The notes beneath the pieces were generated by a model that made no database searches, had not been told where the DNA came from, and saw only the letters and a program-made list of their open reading frames with translations. Below are positions 24,917 to 33,579 of a DNA stretch of 64,000 bases, in pieces (the stretch's first letter is position 1; the number at the start of each line of letters is the position of its first letter). The position numbers and the translations under genes are program-made. Origin of the DNA: Arthrobacter sp. MMS18-M83 (GTDB lineage Bacteria > Actinomycetota > Actinomycetes > Actinomycetales > Micrococcaceae); NCBI RefSeq assembly GCF_026683955.1, contig NZ_CP113343.1:2604001-2668000 (forward strand), read 5' to 3'.

Positions 24917-26257
24917 TTAGACCGGAAGCCGCTTGTTGTAGTTCAGGGTCAGGACGGAGACGCCCATGATCACCGCGGATCCTACAAAGTACAGCAGCGC
25001 CCAGGTGTAGGAGCCCGTGGCCCCGACAATCAGGCCTACCACAATCGGGGTGACGAACCCTGCGATGTTGCCGCTGAAGTTCATCGCACCGCCCAGGACG
25101 CCGGCGTTGGTGCGGCCGCCCAGGATGGCCGGGATGGACCAGAAGAGGCCAACCCAGCGGAGGAAGAACAGGACCACTGAGAGGAGTACGACGGCGGTGA
25201 TCGGGTCCGCGACGACCGTCACGCCAACCAGGCCCCCCACTACCACGAAGCTGGAGATGCCGAGCAGGGTGCGCATGACCAGATTGGCCGAAGCACCGGC
25301 TGCGCGCCACTTGTCCGCGATGGTTCCGCCGAGGATTTCGCCGACGAAGCCTGCCCCGAAGATCACGAACGTCGACCAGCCGATGGTGTTCAGGTTGAAG
25401 TGCTTGGCCTGGGCCAGGTAGAGCGGGCCCCACGTCAGCAGGCCGTAGAACACCCCGTTGAAGCCGAGCCAGCCGAAGCACATGGCCCAGAAAGAGCGGA
25501 ACTTCAGGTAGGGGAGAAGGGCGCGCTTGCCCTGGACGCCGTCCTTCTTGGCCTCGGCGTCTTCCTCGGCGTGGGAGGCCTCGATGTAGTCGGCTTCGGC
25601 ATCGTTGACGCCTTTGTGGTTGCGGGGGTTGTCGCGGACGTACCACCAGACTGCCAGGCCCATGAGGACCGTGGCGGCGCCGGCGATGATGAACGAGTAG
25701 CGCCAGCTGCCGGTGGAGGCGATGAGCCACGTGATGAGGATGCCGCCCAGGCCAGCGCCGAGCGGCGCGCCTGCATCAAGGATCGTGGCGCCGCGGCCAC
25801 GCTCCTTCTTGTGCATCCAGATGGCGTTGAGCTTGCCGCCGGCCGGCATGACGCCTGCCTCAGCGACGCCGATGCCCAGGCGGGCGATGAACATGCTCAC
25901 GAAGCCGCCGGCCAGGCCGGAGGCAGCCGTAGCAGCTCCCCAGCCGACGCACGAGGCGGTGACGACCTTGCGGGGACCGAACTTGTCGATCAGCAAGCCG
26001 ACCGGGATTTGCATGAGGGCATAGGTCCAGAAAAATGCCGAGAGGAGGAGCCCGACGAGCTCCGGTGCAAGGTTGAATTCCTTTTGGATAATGGGGAGGG
26101 CCACGGAGATGGAGCCGCGGTCGATGTAGTTGACCGCCACCAGGATCAGCAGCAGGACGAAGAGCCGCCAACGGACACTCGTGCGTCGCTGCACGCCGCC
26201 CTTGCTGGCTTTTTCTTCGCCTTCCGGGGCAATTGCTTCGGTGTTTTGGAGAGACAC
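24917..26257 (-). CDS. MFS transporter
   Basis: A 446-residue permease with about 12 membrane segments and a charged central loop (AEADYIEASHAEEDAEAKK). NYIDRGSISVALPIIQKEF at the first helix and RLGIGVAEAGVMPAGGK are typical of the anion:cation symporter group that carries sugar acids and other organic anions. It heads the hydantoin cluster and probably imports its substrate. The GTG start has GAAGGAG upstream. A 102-base gap with an imperfect GC-rich hairpin separates it from the GntR gene. Confidence 0.88.
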   Translation of the reverse strand: MSLQNTEAIAPEGEEKASKGGVQRRTSVRWRLFVLLLILVAVNYIDRGSISVALPIIQKEFNLAPELVGLLLSAFFWTYALMQIPVGLLIDKFGPRKVVTASCVGWGAATAASGLAGGFVSMFIARLGIGVAEAGVMPAGGKLNAIWMHKKERGRGATILDAGAPLGAGLGGILITWLIASTGSWRYSFIIAGAATVLMGLAVWWYVRDNPRNHKGVNDAEADYIEASHAEEDAEAKKDGVQGKRALLPYLKFRSFWAMCFGWLGFNGVFYGLLTWGPLYLAQAKHFNLNTIGWSTFVIFGAGFVGEILGGTIADKWRAAGASANLVMRTLLGISSFVVVGGLVGVTVVADPITAVVLLSVVLFFLRWVGLFWSIPAILGGRTNAGVLGGAMNFSGNIAGFVTPIVVGLIVGATGSYTWALLYFVGSAVIMGVSVLTLNYNKRLPV

Positions 26258-26413
26258 AGTTTCTCCTTCAGGGGGAGTTTGAGGAGCGGGGGAGAGAGTC
26301 TTTGAAATTTGAGCTGCGCGGGTTGCCGCTGCAGCTGGACCCGCGCCGGCGGCAGCTGTAGCGGCCCGGTCCTCTTTTCTGGGAGGAGGGACGCTGCCGG
26401 TTCATTGAGTCCG

Positions 26414-26440
26414 TTTGGGATCCCGCTTTGGGATCCCAAA
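26414..26440 (-). promoter_or_regulatory. Two TTTGGGATCCC operator copies
   Basis: TTTGGGATCCC occurs at 26414 and again at 26427, where it is part of the perfect palindrome TTTGGGATCCCAAA (26427-26440). The repeats are 13 bases apart and lie just downstream of the MFS promoter, where a bound repressor would block transcription. FCD-type GntR operators are short palindromes of this sort, so the local GntR is the likely ligand. Confidence 0.65.
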
Positions 26441-26444
26441 ATCA

Positions 26445-26473
26445 AAGTTAGATGTGACCCAGCGCACTGTCAA
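26445..26473 (-). promoter_or_regulatory. Sigma-70-type promoter of the MFS gene
   Basis: On the minus strand TTGACA (26468-26473) is followed after exactly 17 bases by TAACTT (26445-26450). A second near-palindrome, TTTGGTATACAAA (26478-26490), lies just upstream of the -35 box. The 26500-26766 remainder of this 509-base gap holds only the repeats listed separately. Confidence 0.65.
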
Positions 26474-26561
26474 GGGTTTTGGTATACAAAGCGAAAAAAC
26501 AGAATGTGACCGGCTGTATGGTGTGCCGGAATGTAGGCGCAGGTGCTCGCGGCGATGCTGA

Positions 26562-26706
26562 GGTGGGATACCGGAGCGATGCCGAGGCCTGCCGGTGTGC
26601 GGGTGGGATACCGGAGCGTCGCGGGTGGACATGCATGCCTGGCGACGCGCTGCCTTCCTGCCGACGCGCAAAGGACCGTGAGATGCGCTGCATGCCTGGC
26701 GACGCG
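26562..26706. repeat. Short intergenic repeats (two families)
   Basis: GGTGGGATACCGGAGCG occurs at 26562-26578 and 26602-26618. GCATGCCTGGCGACGCG occurs at 26633-26649 and 26690-26706, with a degenerate copy near 26652-26668. The second motif resembles the tandem units at 34252-34319, so it may be a dispersed REP-like element. Confidence 0.6.
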
Positions 26707-26735
26707 GGAATACCCGTGGCGCCAGGGAATTTCCG

Positions 26736-26765
26736 CCTCCCCAGATCTACGGGGCGTCGGGGAGG
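26736..26765 (-). terminator. Hairpin after the proline dehydrogenase gene
   Basis: Arms CCTCCCC (26736-26742) and GGGGAGG (26759-26765) lie one base past the minus-strand stop codon. There is no T tract, so it is only a probable terminator. Confidence 0.4.
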
Positions 26766-26766
26766 G

Positions 26767-27714
26767 TTAGCTCGGGTTGAGGTCGGCGAGAGCCGTCAGC
26801 GCTCGTTCAGGATGTTCCGCGATGCGGTTGAGGACGTACAACCACCACTCGCCACCGAAGATGACGTACTCGCGCGTCCGGTAGCCGTCCCTTTGGAGCT
26901 GGTCGAGAAGGCCGGTCCCCAGCCCGAGGAGCATCTCGAATTCGATCGCGTCGGACTTCAGCGCCTCACCGTGCCTGGCAATGAGCGTGTTGACGAGCGC
27001 GTCGTCGTGCGTCGCGAGGGACAGCGGGTGCCCGGAGAGGATGAGCTGGTTTGCCAGATCGAGGTAGGCGGCAGTCAGTTCGACGCTGTTGCGGGGGTAG
27101 GCGACGGACTCGGGTTCAAGGAACGCGCCTTTGACTAGCCGAACGGTACCCGGGTGGCGCAAGACCCGCTCGAGATCGCCGGGGGTTCGGTGCAGGCGCG
27201 CTTGGAGTGTGATGCCGACGCGCGGAATCTCAGCCGCGAGCTCGTCGTACAGGTCGAGGACCAGATCGGTACGGTCTGAGCCTTCGGCCGAGATCATCAA
27301 TCCCGTTCCGAACGGTTCCGTTATTGTGGCGAGCCGGCGTACATGGTCCATGGCCAGATCACGGTCCACGAGTGCGCCCAGGTGGGAGAGATCAAAGGAG
27401 ATAGTGCACGGCAGGCCGGACTTCCCGAGGGCGGATCCCAAATCGAGGAACACCCCGGCTTCCGAGCGTGCGAGGTCAGCGTCGCGCACGCTCTCGCCGG
27501 CGTATTCGATACTGGCCGCGTGCCCGCGAGCAACTGCCGCTGCGGCCACTTCGATGGCGTCGGCGGCAGTGTCCCCGGCCGAGTATCGCCGTGCCACGCG
27601 CGAAGCCATCGTCGCCAGGCCAGGCGAGGACATGACGCGTTGCTTCAGGTCTTCATCCAATGCCCACGCCCGGAGGGTATCGGCAGCACGCTCGAGATCA
27701 ATCTTGGTAGTCAC
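26767..27714 (-). CDS. Proline dehydrogenase family protein
   Basis: A 315-residue FAD-dependent TIM-barrel enzyme that would oxidise L-proline to pyrroline-5-carboxylate. Recognisable blocks are TISFDLSHLGALVDRDLAMDHV, GITLQARLHRT, VRLVKGAFLEPESVAYPRN, SLATHDDAL, FEMLLGLG and the C-terminal REYVIFGGEWWLYVLNR, where related enzymes have YxPYG..WxxYxxRR. The last Arg pair that clamps the substrate carboxylate is thus not fully conserved (LNR). No P5C dehydrogenase gene is adjacent. The assignment to the family is good; substrate specificity is less certain. Confidence 0.82.
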   Translation of the reverse strand: MTTKIDLERAADTLRAWALDEDLKQRVMSSPGLATMASRVARRYSAGDTAADAIEVAAAAVARGHAASIEYAGESVRDADLARSEAGVFLDLGSALGKSGLPCTISFDLSHLGALVDRDLAMDHVRRLATITEPFGTGLMISAEGSDRTDLVLDLYDELAAEIPRVGITLQARLHRTPGDLERVLRHPGTVRLVKGAFLEPESVAYPRNSVELTAAYLDLANQLILSGHPLSLATHDDALVNTLIARHGEALKSDAIEFEMLLGLGTGLLDQLQRDGYRTREYVIFGGEWWLYVLNRIAEHPERALTALADLNPS

Positions 27715-27764
27715 CCGACTAATGTCTCATGTCCAAGGCGCTCATCCCGCCACCGCCTCTCCAG

Positions 27765-28640
27765 TCAAGGTCCCGGCTCAGCCCGGTCTTTGGATTCGGC
27801 GCTGCGGGTGTGCGCCAGGATTTCCGCCAGCTCGGCCAAGCGATGGGCGCGTGCCGATTCCGCCGGTGTGAACGGCTCGCCCGGCCGGGAAAACAGGAGC
27901 GGTCCATGCCACGCGGTGGGAATCTTGAGGAGCGTCGTGGAAGGCTCGACGGCGGAGCCCGCCTCGGCTGCCGAACCTTCGGGTTCCGGGGTGACGATTT
28001 TCGCCGAGAGGAGTTCCGCGACCGCAAGGGACAATTCGTTCGGGTTGTCGGCGATCCGGGCGGCGAGGCTCAGGGCCTTGGTCTGGCCGTCCGCCATGGC
28101 GAGTGCAGTGGTGGGCCACACGTGCGAATCCCGGCCGCCGCCGTCGTCGAGGGCTGTCAACAGATCCTGCTCGCGGAGGTGACCCGGTGCAGAAAGCACG
28201 AATTCATCCATGACGGCGCCGTCCACCGGGTGGACGTGGATGCTGAGGATGTTGATGTCTGTCCGGGCCAGTGACTGGGTAATCCGTTGGAGGGAGCCGG
28301 GCTGGTCTCGGAGCACAGTCCTCGCCCTCCAAAGAGCCGGGGCGGAGTTGAGTTTCCGGCGGTGGCGGAGGGCCGGGGCATGGATCCAGCGCCGCAAGAC
28401 TTTGGCCGCCGAGGGTTCGGCTACCCAGATCACCAGCACTGTGGCGGTAACGGTCAGGAGGAGCACCTTGGCCAGGTAAGGCAGGTGCGTTTCAACCACA
28501 ATGGCGTGCACAAGAAGTTCGATCGGCAGCATCACCGCGATTTGGGCCACTGTCACCCGGGCCTTCGGAGCCTCGGGCATCTGGCCGCATACCTCGCAGG
28601 AGAGCTCTGCGGTAGCGGGAGTCCTCTTGTTGGGCTTCAT
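27765..28640 (-). CDS. Membrane protein with ACT domain
   Basis: A 291-residue protein. An N-terminal CEVCG motif may bind metal, two membrane segments follow (VAQIAVMLPIELLVHAIVV and VLLLTVTATVLVIWVA), and then a cytosolic ACT domain (ARTVLRDQPGSLQRITQSLA, INILSIHVHPVDGAVMDEFVL). ACT domains bind amino acids or related ligands. The C-terminal part is predicted helical. The ATG at 28640 is preceded by a divergent gap. A sensor or regulatory role is plausible but unproven. Confidence 0.75.
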   Translation of the reverse strand: MKPNKRTPATAELSCEVCGQMPEAPKARVTVAQIAVMLPIELLVHAIVVETHLPYLAKVLLLTVTATVLVIWVAEPSAAKVLRRWIHAPALRHRRKLNSAPALWRARTVLRDQPGSLQRITQSLARTDINILSIHVHPVDGAVMDEFVLSAPGHLREQDLLTALDDGGGRDSHVWPTTALAMADGQTKALSLAARIADNPNELSLAVAELLSAKIVTPEPEGSAAEAGSAVEPSTTLLKIPTAWHGPLLFSRPGEPFTPAESARAHRLAELAEILAHTRSAESKDRAEPGP

Positions 28641-28756
28641 GGCACCAATCGTGCCCGAACCCTGTTTCAGGCGGGTTGCGCCTGCGTCACGATCTCATAC
28701 AACGCTAGTGCGGCCAGTTCAGCGTGCCGGACGTGCTGAACTGGCCGGCGGAGGAG

Positions 28757-29182
28757 TTAGCGGGAGGATTCCTTGTTGGATACGGCAAGCTCGGTCAAGA
28801 GATCGCGGATTTCAACCAGAAGGGCGGTGTCTGCCGGCAGCGGCTCGTCCTCAGGCTCTTCGATGGACGCCCGGCGCTTGGTCAGCTCGTTGATCCTGTT
28901 CATGGGCGCAACGAAGATGAAGTACACCACGGCGGCCGTGATCAGGAAGGTCACGAACGCGGTGATGACGGCGCCGAAGTTGACGAAGGTCTTCGCGTTG
29001 TCCGGCCAGATGGAGAAGCCCAGTCCCTGCGCGTTGACTCCGCCGGCGGCAGCGATGACCGGGTTGATGATGTTGGTTGTAAAGGCTGCGACCAGGGCTG
29101 TGAACGCGGTGCCGATGACCACGGCGATGGACAGTTCGATGATGTTGCCGCGAAGAACGAAGTCCTTGAAACCTTTAAGCAT
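28757..29182 (-). CDS. mscL: Large-conductance mechanosensitive channel
   Basis: A 141-residue MscL that releases solutes on hypo-osmotic shock. MLKGFKDFVLRGNIIELSIAVVIG is the N-terminal helix and TM1, FVNFGAVITAFVTFLITAAVVYFIF is TM2, and the C-terminal helix (EDEPLPADTALLVEIRDLLTEL) forms the cytoplasmic bundle. The ATG at 29182 has GGAGG upstream; a longer in-frame start at 29266 is not needed. It is a single-gene unit. Confidence 0.95.
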   Translation of the reverse strand: MLKGFKDFVLRGNIIELSIAVVIGTAFTALVAAFTTNIINPVIAAAGGVNAQGLGFSIWPDNAKTFVNFGAVITAFVTFLITAAVVYFIFVAPMNRINELTKRRASIEEPEDEPLPADTALLVEIRDLLTELAVSNKESSR

Positions 29183-29417
29183 GGAATATCCTCCGGTGAA
29201 TAGGTACTTGTGAATAGGTGCTTGTGAATAGCTACATGGGGATGCGGCCGGAATGAGGCCCGGCAATGAACAACCGGAATGACACTATCAATCGAAGGTG
29301 GCCCGGCGTGGCACCCCCGCGCCCGCGCTCACCATTCAACGGTATCCAATCGGGCCGGCAAGGGCCGCCCGGCGTAAGCTCGTAGCGGATGCCAGTGCCG
29401 CCGTCGAGCAGTATTAG

Positions 29418-30548
29418 TTGAGTAGTGCGACTCTCAAAAAGAAGCAAACAGAGGCAGGCAATCCGTTGAACGCCCTGGCAGAGATGTTCAGGATCGGTCC
29501 CGGCAACAAGGACCACCACCCTGCTGTGCGGTGCGCGGTGGGCGTGTTCCTGCCATTGATCACCCTTGTGTTGTTCGGACGGCTGGACCTTGTAGTCTTC
29601 GCCAGCTTTGCCGCGTTCACGAATATCTATGGCCGCAACGAGCCGCACAGCCACCGGTTTCGAAGCCAGCTCCGAGCAGGCTCGCTGCTGCTGGCCATCA
29701 TCCTGCTGGCTACCCTGACGGCCCGGATTGGACAGGGCTCGGAGGCGTACGTGTGGATCCTCACCCTCGGCACCACCTTGGTTGCCGCGCTTTGCTCCGT
29801 AGTGACTGCGCTATGGCGGCTCCGCCCGGCAGGTTCCCTGTTCCATATTTTCGCTTTCGCTGCGATCGCCTCCGTGCCGCAACAGCCACCGCTCTGGGAA
29901 GTGATGCTGGCCGCCGTGTTGACCGTGGTGTTGGCGTTGCTGATCGGAATGTCGGCGCGGCTGGTCCCGAGCCACCGGACGCCTTGGATGCGACTGCTGG
30001 CGGAACGGCTGTTGCCTCAAGAAATCCGGGCCGCGTGGTTGGAAGGCTTGGGGTACTTCGTCGCTGCCGGCTTGGCCGGAACCTTTGCGACCTTGGCTGG
30101 GCAATGGCTCGGGTTCGGACACGGCTATTGGGCCATGGTGGCAGCGGTGGTTCCCTTGGTGGGCCGCAGTACCCGGCACCGGGTGCAGCGGGGCATCCAG
30201 AGAATCGTCGGTACAGTGCTGGGTCTGCTGGTGTTGGCTGGCATCCTCTGGCTAGGTCCGGCGCCGTGGCAAATGGTGTTGGTCATTGCCGTGTGCCAGT
30301 TCGGAGCCGAGCTCTTCATTGCCCGCCAGTACCTCGTGGCGCAGATCTTCGTCACGCCGCTCGCGCTCATTTCCACTCTGCTGGTGACCAACGTCCCGCC
30401 TGGGCTCTTGCTGCGGGACCGCATCGTGGAGACGGTGATTGGGGCCGTCGTCGGCGTCGCGGTGGTATTGGCGCCGACGGCGTGGTCCCGGCTCCGGGCC
30501 GAGCGCGCTGAGGAAGTTCCTTTCGAAAACGAACCCGGTTTCAGTTAG
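29418..30548 (+). CDS. FUSC/aromatic acid exporter-like membrane protein
   Basis: A 376-residue membrane protein with two sets of hydrophobic helices. VGVFLPLITLVLFGRLDLVVFASFAAFTNIYGR and GYWAMVAAVVPLVGRSTRHRVQRGIQRIVGT are typical of the FUSC-like (fusaric-acid/aromatic-acid exporter) superfamily. RxxxRxxGTxxG-type loops are visible. The start is uncertain: TTG 29418 gives MSSATLKKK, and no ATG lies close to the first helix. The exported compound is unknown. Confidence 0.75.
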   Translation: MSSATLKKKQTEAGNPLNALAEMFRIGPGNKDHHPAVRCAVGVFLPLITLVLFGRLDLVVFASFAAFTNIYGRNEPHSHRFRSQLRAGSLLLAIILLATLTARIGQGSEAYVWILTLGTTLVAALCSVVTALWRLRPAGSLFHIFAFAAIASVPQQPPLWEVMLAAVLTVVLALLIGMSARLVPSHRTPWMRLLAERLLPQEIRAAWLEGLGYFVAAGLAGTFATLAGQWLGFGHGYWAMVAAVVPLVGRSTRHRVQRGIQRIVGTVLGLLVLAGILWLGPAPWQMVLVIAVCQFGAELFIARQYLVAQIFVTPLALISTLLVTNVPPGLLLRDRIVETVIGAVVGVAVVLAPTAWSRLRAERAEEVPFENEPGFS

Positions 30549-30642
30549 GCGTATCCCATTGGGCCGCCGTGTGGGACCTTGTATGAAGGGGACTTATCAT
30601 TTCCACATGCCCCCATCAGCATATTCACCTGGAGAACGCGCC

Positions 30643-31413
30643 ATGCTCCCTGCAGATTCCGCTCCGACCACCATTGACCAAATCCAGAACCTGATCCTGG
30701 AAAGTGCCGATTTCGAGGACTTCCTCAATGAATTGGCACGGTTTTCTGCCCACCAGATGGCGGGCGACGGCGATGACGCGCTTTGCGGGATCACGCTGCT
30801 GCGCCAGCGCAAGGCAGTCACGATTGGGTGGAGTAGTGATGTGGCCCGCGAGGTGGACGAGATCCAGTACACGTTGGCCCAAGGGCCGTGTCTGACGGCT
30901 GCAAAGGAGGAACGGGAAGTCCACGTTCCGGATCTCCTTGAGGAAGACCGATGGGGCCCTGATTATGCGAGTGCCGTTGCGTCGTACGGCTTGAGATCGG
31001 TGCTCTCCCTGCCTTTCAACCTTGAAGGCGAGGCCAAGGCCGCCATCAACCTGTACTCCGAGGCCCCGTACAAATTCGACGAAAGGGCCGCGGCCCGGGC
31101 CCGGGAGTACACCCGCGAAGTATCGCAGGCCTTGCGTCTTGGCGTCAGGTTCGCACTCCACGCGGATAGTGCCAAGAATCTCCGGGCGGCAATGGAGTCC
31201 CGCACGATCATCGACGTCGCCGTGGGAATTGTCATGGCACAGAGCCGCTGCAGCCAGGAAGACGCTGTCCGGATCCTGACAGATGCCTCAAGCAATCGCA
31301 ACGTGAAATTGCGCGATGTCGCCAAGTCCTTGGTGGATTCTGTCGACGCAGCGGGCACCCTGACCCACTTCGAGGAACCGGTCCAGGAGCCGGGCCGAAG
31401 CCGGGCAGGGTGA
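30643..31413 (+). CDS. GAF and ANTAR domain RNA-binding regulator
   Basis: A 256-residue cytosolic regulator. A GAF sensor domain (ALCGITLLRQRKAVTIGWSS, QGPCLTAAKEEREVHVPDL, YGLRSVLSLPFNLEGEAKAAINLYS) is followed by an ANTAR domain (AMESRTIIDVAVGIVMAQSR, then EDAVRILTDASSNRNVKLRDVAKSLVD). ANTAR domains bind paired hexaloop hairpins in leader RNAs and prevent termination. The target is not obvious here. I start at ATG 30643 because GGAG lies ten bases upstream; ATGs at 30607 and 30583 are alternatives. Confidence 0.85.
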   Translation: MLPADSAPTTIDQIQNLILESADFEDFLNELARFSAHQMAGDGDDALCGITLLRQRKAVTIGWSSDVAREVDEIQYTLAQGPCLTAAKEEREVHVPDLLEEDRWGPDYASAVASYGLRSVLSLPFNLEGEAKAAINLYSEAPYKFDERAAARAREYTREVSQALRLGVRFALHADSAKNLRAAMESRTIIDVAVGIVMAQSRCSQEDAVRILTDASSNRNVKLRDVAKSLVDSVDAAGTLTHFEEPVQEPGRSRAG

Positions 31414-31519
31414 CCCCGGCTGGCTGAGATTCACTGCGGCGAGTTGTACAACGAGGTGCCAGAGGATACTCTTCTTGAGGTTGAGCAGCCGGCCATAGAC
31501 ACCCTTTTTTGGAGTACCT

Positions 31520-32122
31520 ATGGACCGCAGATTGCACGCCCTCGTAAAGTTCGATGTTTCTACGGATGCAGTTGAGATAGACGTGCGGGGGAGCCTCAAC
31601 GAGGATTCCCGCCCCGCCCTCGTTCACATCGTTCGCCGGATCCGGCGAATGGGCATCACTTCCCACATCAGAGTGGGCTTTTCCCGCGCCGCGCTTGTGG
31701 AATCGCAGGCCCTGGCGGGACTCCGTAACGACCTCAACTCGATCGACGGCGGGGCCACGGAAGTGGGACTCGCCACTGGATCCGGAGTTTCACTGGAATT
31801 CATGGATCGGCCTGCTGGCCTTCCCGTTGAGGCCGAACCGGGGTCGAAATTTGTCGAGATCACCGGCGAGTTCGCCGCCTCGATCGATGCCGGGGGTTTC
31901 CAGTCGCTGGACAAGTACTCCGACGACGAACTTCTCGCCGCCAGCGATTTCGCTTTTGGGATGCTGGACCAGCCCACCACCCATGCAGGCCCGGAGTTGC
32001 TGGCGCATTACGACGCGATTGGCATGGAAATCTCGCGGCGGAACACCCAGAATGCCAAGGCGGATCCCGCTGAGAAGACCCTCGCGGAAAGCGCGCCTGC
32101 CACTCCGGCCGAGCCTGTGTAA
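31520..32122 (+). CDS. Hypothetical protein, STAS-like N-terminus
   Basis: A 200-residue protein preceded by TGGAG. Residues 8-100 (LVKFDVSTDAVEIDVRGSLN, SRPALVHIVRRIRRMGITSHIRVGFSRAALVE) have the strand-helix rhythm of STAS/anti-sigma-antagonist domains, but the phosphorylatable DS motif is not evident. The tail is acidic and Ala/Pro-rich. It follows the ANTAR gene by 106 bases and may belong to the same stress-response unit. The family call is weak. Confidence 0.55.
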   Translation: MDRRLHALVKFDVSTDAVEIDVRGSLNEDSRPALVHIVRRIRRMGITSHIRVGFSRAALVESQALAGLRNDLNSIDGGATEVGLATGSGVSLEFMDRPAGLPVEAEPGSKFVEITGEFAASIDAGGFQSLDKYSDDELLAASDFAFGMLDQPTTHAGPELLAHYDAIGMEISRRNTQNAKADPAEKTLAESAPATPAEPV

Positions 32123-32166
32123 GCTGGAGTGTGGAACCATTCAATGGAGTCCATAGGAAAGGTGGG

Positions 32167-33579
32167 ATGCGCCCCGTGGCCAACTCCGCGTCCGGTGATT
32201 CCGTGGTGGATCGCATCGTCCGGATCATTGAAGCTTTCCCGGAAGGCTCCACGTCCCTGCAGCTTTCCGAACTCGCGGACACCGCCGGTTTGCCGCTCAC
32301 AACCGCCCATCGCTTGGTCCGCCAACTCTCCGATCACGGGCTCTTGGAACTGGCCAGAGGTGGACATGTCCGCCTGGGCCTGCGGCTGTGGGAACTTGTC
32401 AACCGGAATTCCCCTACCTTGGCCCTCCGGCAAGCCGCCTTGCCGTTCATGGAGGACATCCAACAGGTCCTGAACCAGAACGTGAACCTCGCCGTGCTGG
32501 ACGGCTGGGAGGCGTTGTTCGTTGAGCGGCTGTCCCGCCGGGGATCCGTGGCCAACCGCGCCCGTGTGGCAGGCCGCATGCCCGTTCACATCTCCTCGGC
32601 CGGACTCGCGCTGATGGCGAACCAGCCACGCGGGCAACAGGCTGAGTACCTCAAACAGTTCAGCGACCCTGCCGGAAAGGTAACGGCCGACGTCGTCCGT
32701 CACCTTTTGGCCGAAACCGCCCAGCACGGGTACGCGCAGCTCGCCGGCGTGGTGGATCCGGACACCTGGGGCATTGCGGTGCCGGTCATGGACGCTAAGC
32801 AGCGCACGGTGGCTGCGCTCGGCGTCGTGGTCCCGCTTGCTGAGATGCGCCTCCAGGCGCTGGTGCCCGCGCTGCAGACCGCGGCTCGCGGCATCGGGCG
32901 GCAGCTCGGGGAGCAGCGGAAGGCTAAGCTAAATTCCGTTGAACGGAATTTGCCTAACACTGACCATGCGATGGGGGTCACACTGATCAGCAGAACCCGC
33001 CGCAGCCCTCAAGCCGCGGTACCGCAATTCAGCGAGGAACACCATGGCACGCAAGATCATCACCACCCAAGTGGCCATCATGGGCGCAGGCCCGGCCGGC
33101 CTCATGCTCTCCCACCTTCTGGCAAGGTCGGGGATCGAATCCACCGTCATCGAGGTCCGCAGCCACCAGCAGATCGCCGAAACAGTCCGCGCGGGCATCC
33201 TGGAACACGGCTCCGTGAACCTGCTCGTGGAAAGCGGCGCTTCCGACCGCGTACTCCGCGACGGCGACCGGCACGACGGTATCGAACTGCGGTTCAACGG
33301 CGAAAGCCACCGCATCGACTTCAAGGAGCTGGTGGGGGAATCGGTCTGGCTATACCCGCAGACCGACGTGTTCCTCGACCTCGCCGCACAGCGAAAGGAC
33401 GACGGCGGCGACGTCCGGTACAGCGTCACGGACACCACCATCCAGGACCTCGAAGGCAAGCCGAAAGTCTGGTTCACCGACTCAGCGGGTCAGGAGTTCG
33501 AGATCCGGGCGGACTTCCTGGTGGGTGCCGACGGATCCCGAAGCCACTGCCGCTTCCAGATCCCGGAAGCGAACCGTAA
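32167..33579 (+). CDS. IclR-family regulator without its own stop codon
   Basis: The recognisable IclR protein spans about 255 residues. It has an N-terminal winged HTH (DSVVDRIVRIIEAFPEG, LSELADTAGLPLTTAHRLVRQL) and an effector domain (RRGSVANRARVAGRMPVHISSAGLALMA, WGIAVPVMDAKQRTVAALGVVV), ending near GEQRKAKLN at about 32937. The frame then stays open to 33579, 536 bases inside pobA, and encodes low-complexity His/Arg/Pro-rich sequence. TAA codons sit at about 32925-32933 in both other frames, so a one-base change near the end would restore a normal stop. ATG 32167 has AGGAAAGG upstream. It probably regulates pobA. Confidence 0.82.
   Translation: MRPVANSASGDSVVDRIVRIIEAFPEGSTSLQLSELADTAGLPLTTAHRLVRQLSDHGLLELARGGHVRLGLRLWELVNRNSPTLALRQAALPFMEDIQQVLNQNVNLAVLDGWEALFVERLSRRGSVANRARVAGRMPVHISSAGLALMANQPRGQQAEYLKQFSDPAGKVTADVVRHLLAETAQHGYAQLAGVVDPDTWGIAVPVMDAKQRTVAALGVVVPLAEMRLQALVPALQTAARGIGRQLGEQRKAKLNSVERNLPNTDHAMGVTLISRTRRSPQAAVPQFSEEHHGTQDHHHPSGHHGRRPGRPHALPPSGKVGDRIHRHRGPQPPADRRNSPRGHPGTRLREPARGKRRFRPRTPRRRPARRYRTAVQRRKPPHRLQGAGGGIGLAIPADRRVPRPRRTAKGRRRRRPVQRHGHHHPGPRRQAESLVHRLSGSGVRDPGGLPGGCRRIPKPLPLPDPGSEP
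32931..32951. promoter_or_regulatory. Perfect 21-bp palindrome before pobA
   Basis: Arms AAATTCCGTT and AACGGAATTT surround a single G. IclR-family regulators of 4-hydroxybenzoate genes bind such dyads, and the site lies 92 bases before the pobA start, right after the IclR-type coding part. It is the likely operator. Confidence 0.7.

Noticed and set aside
26479..27138. A 219-codon plus-strand frame across the repeats and proline dehydrogenase
   Set aside because: It runs through the promoter and repeats and then antisense to proline dehydrogenase, without any protein-like pattern.
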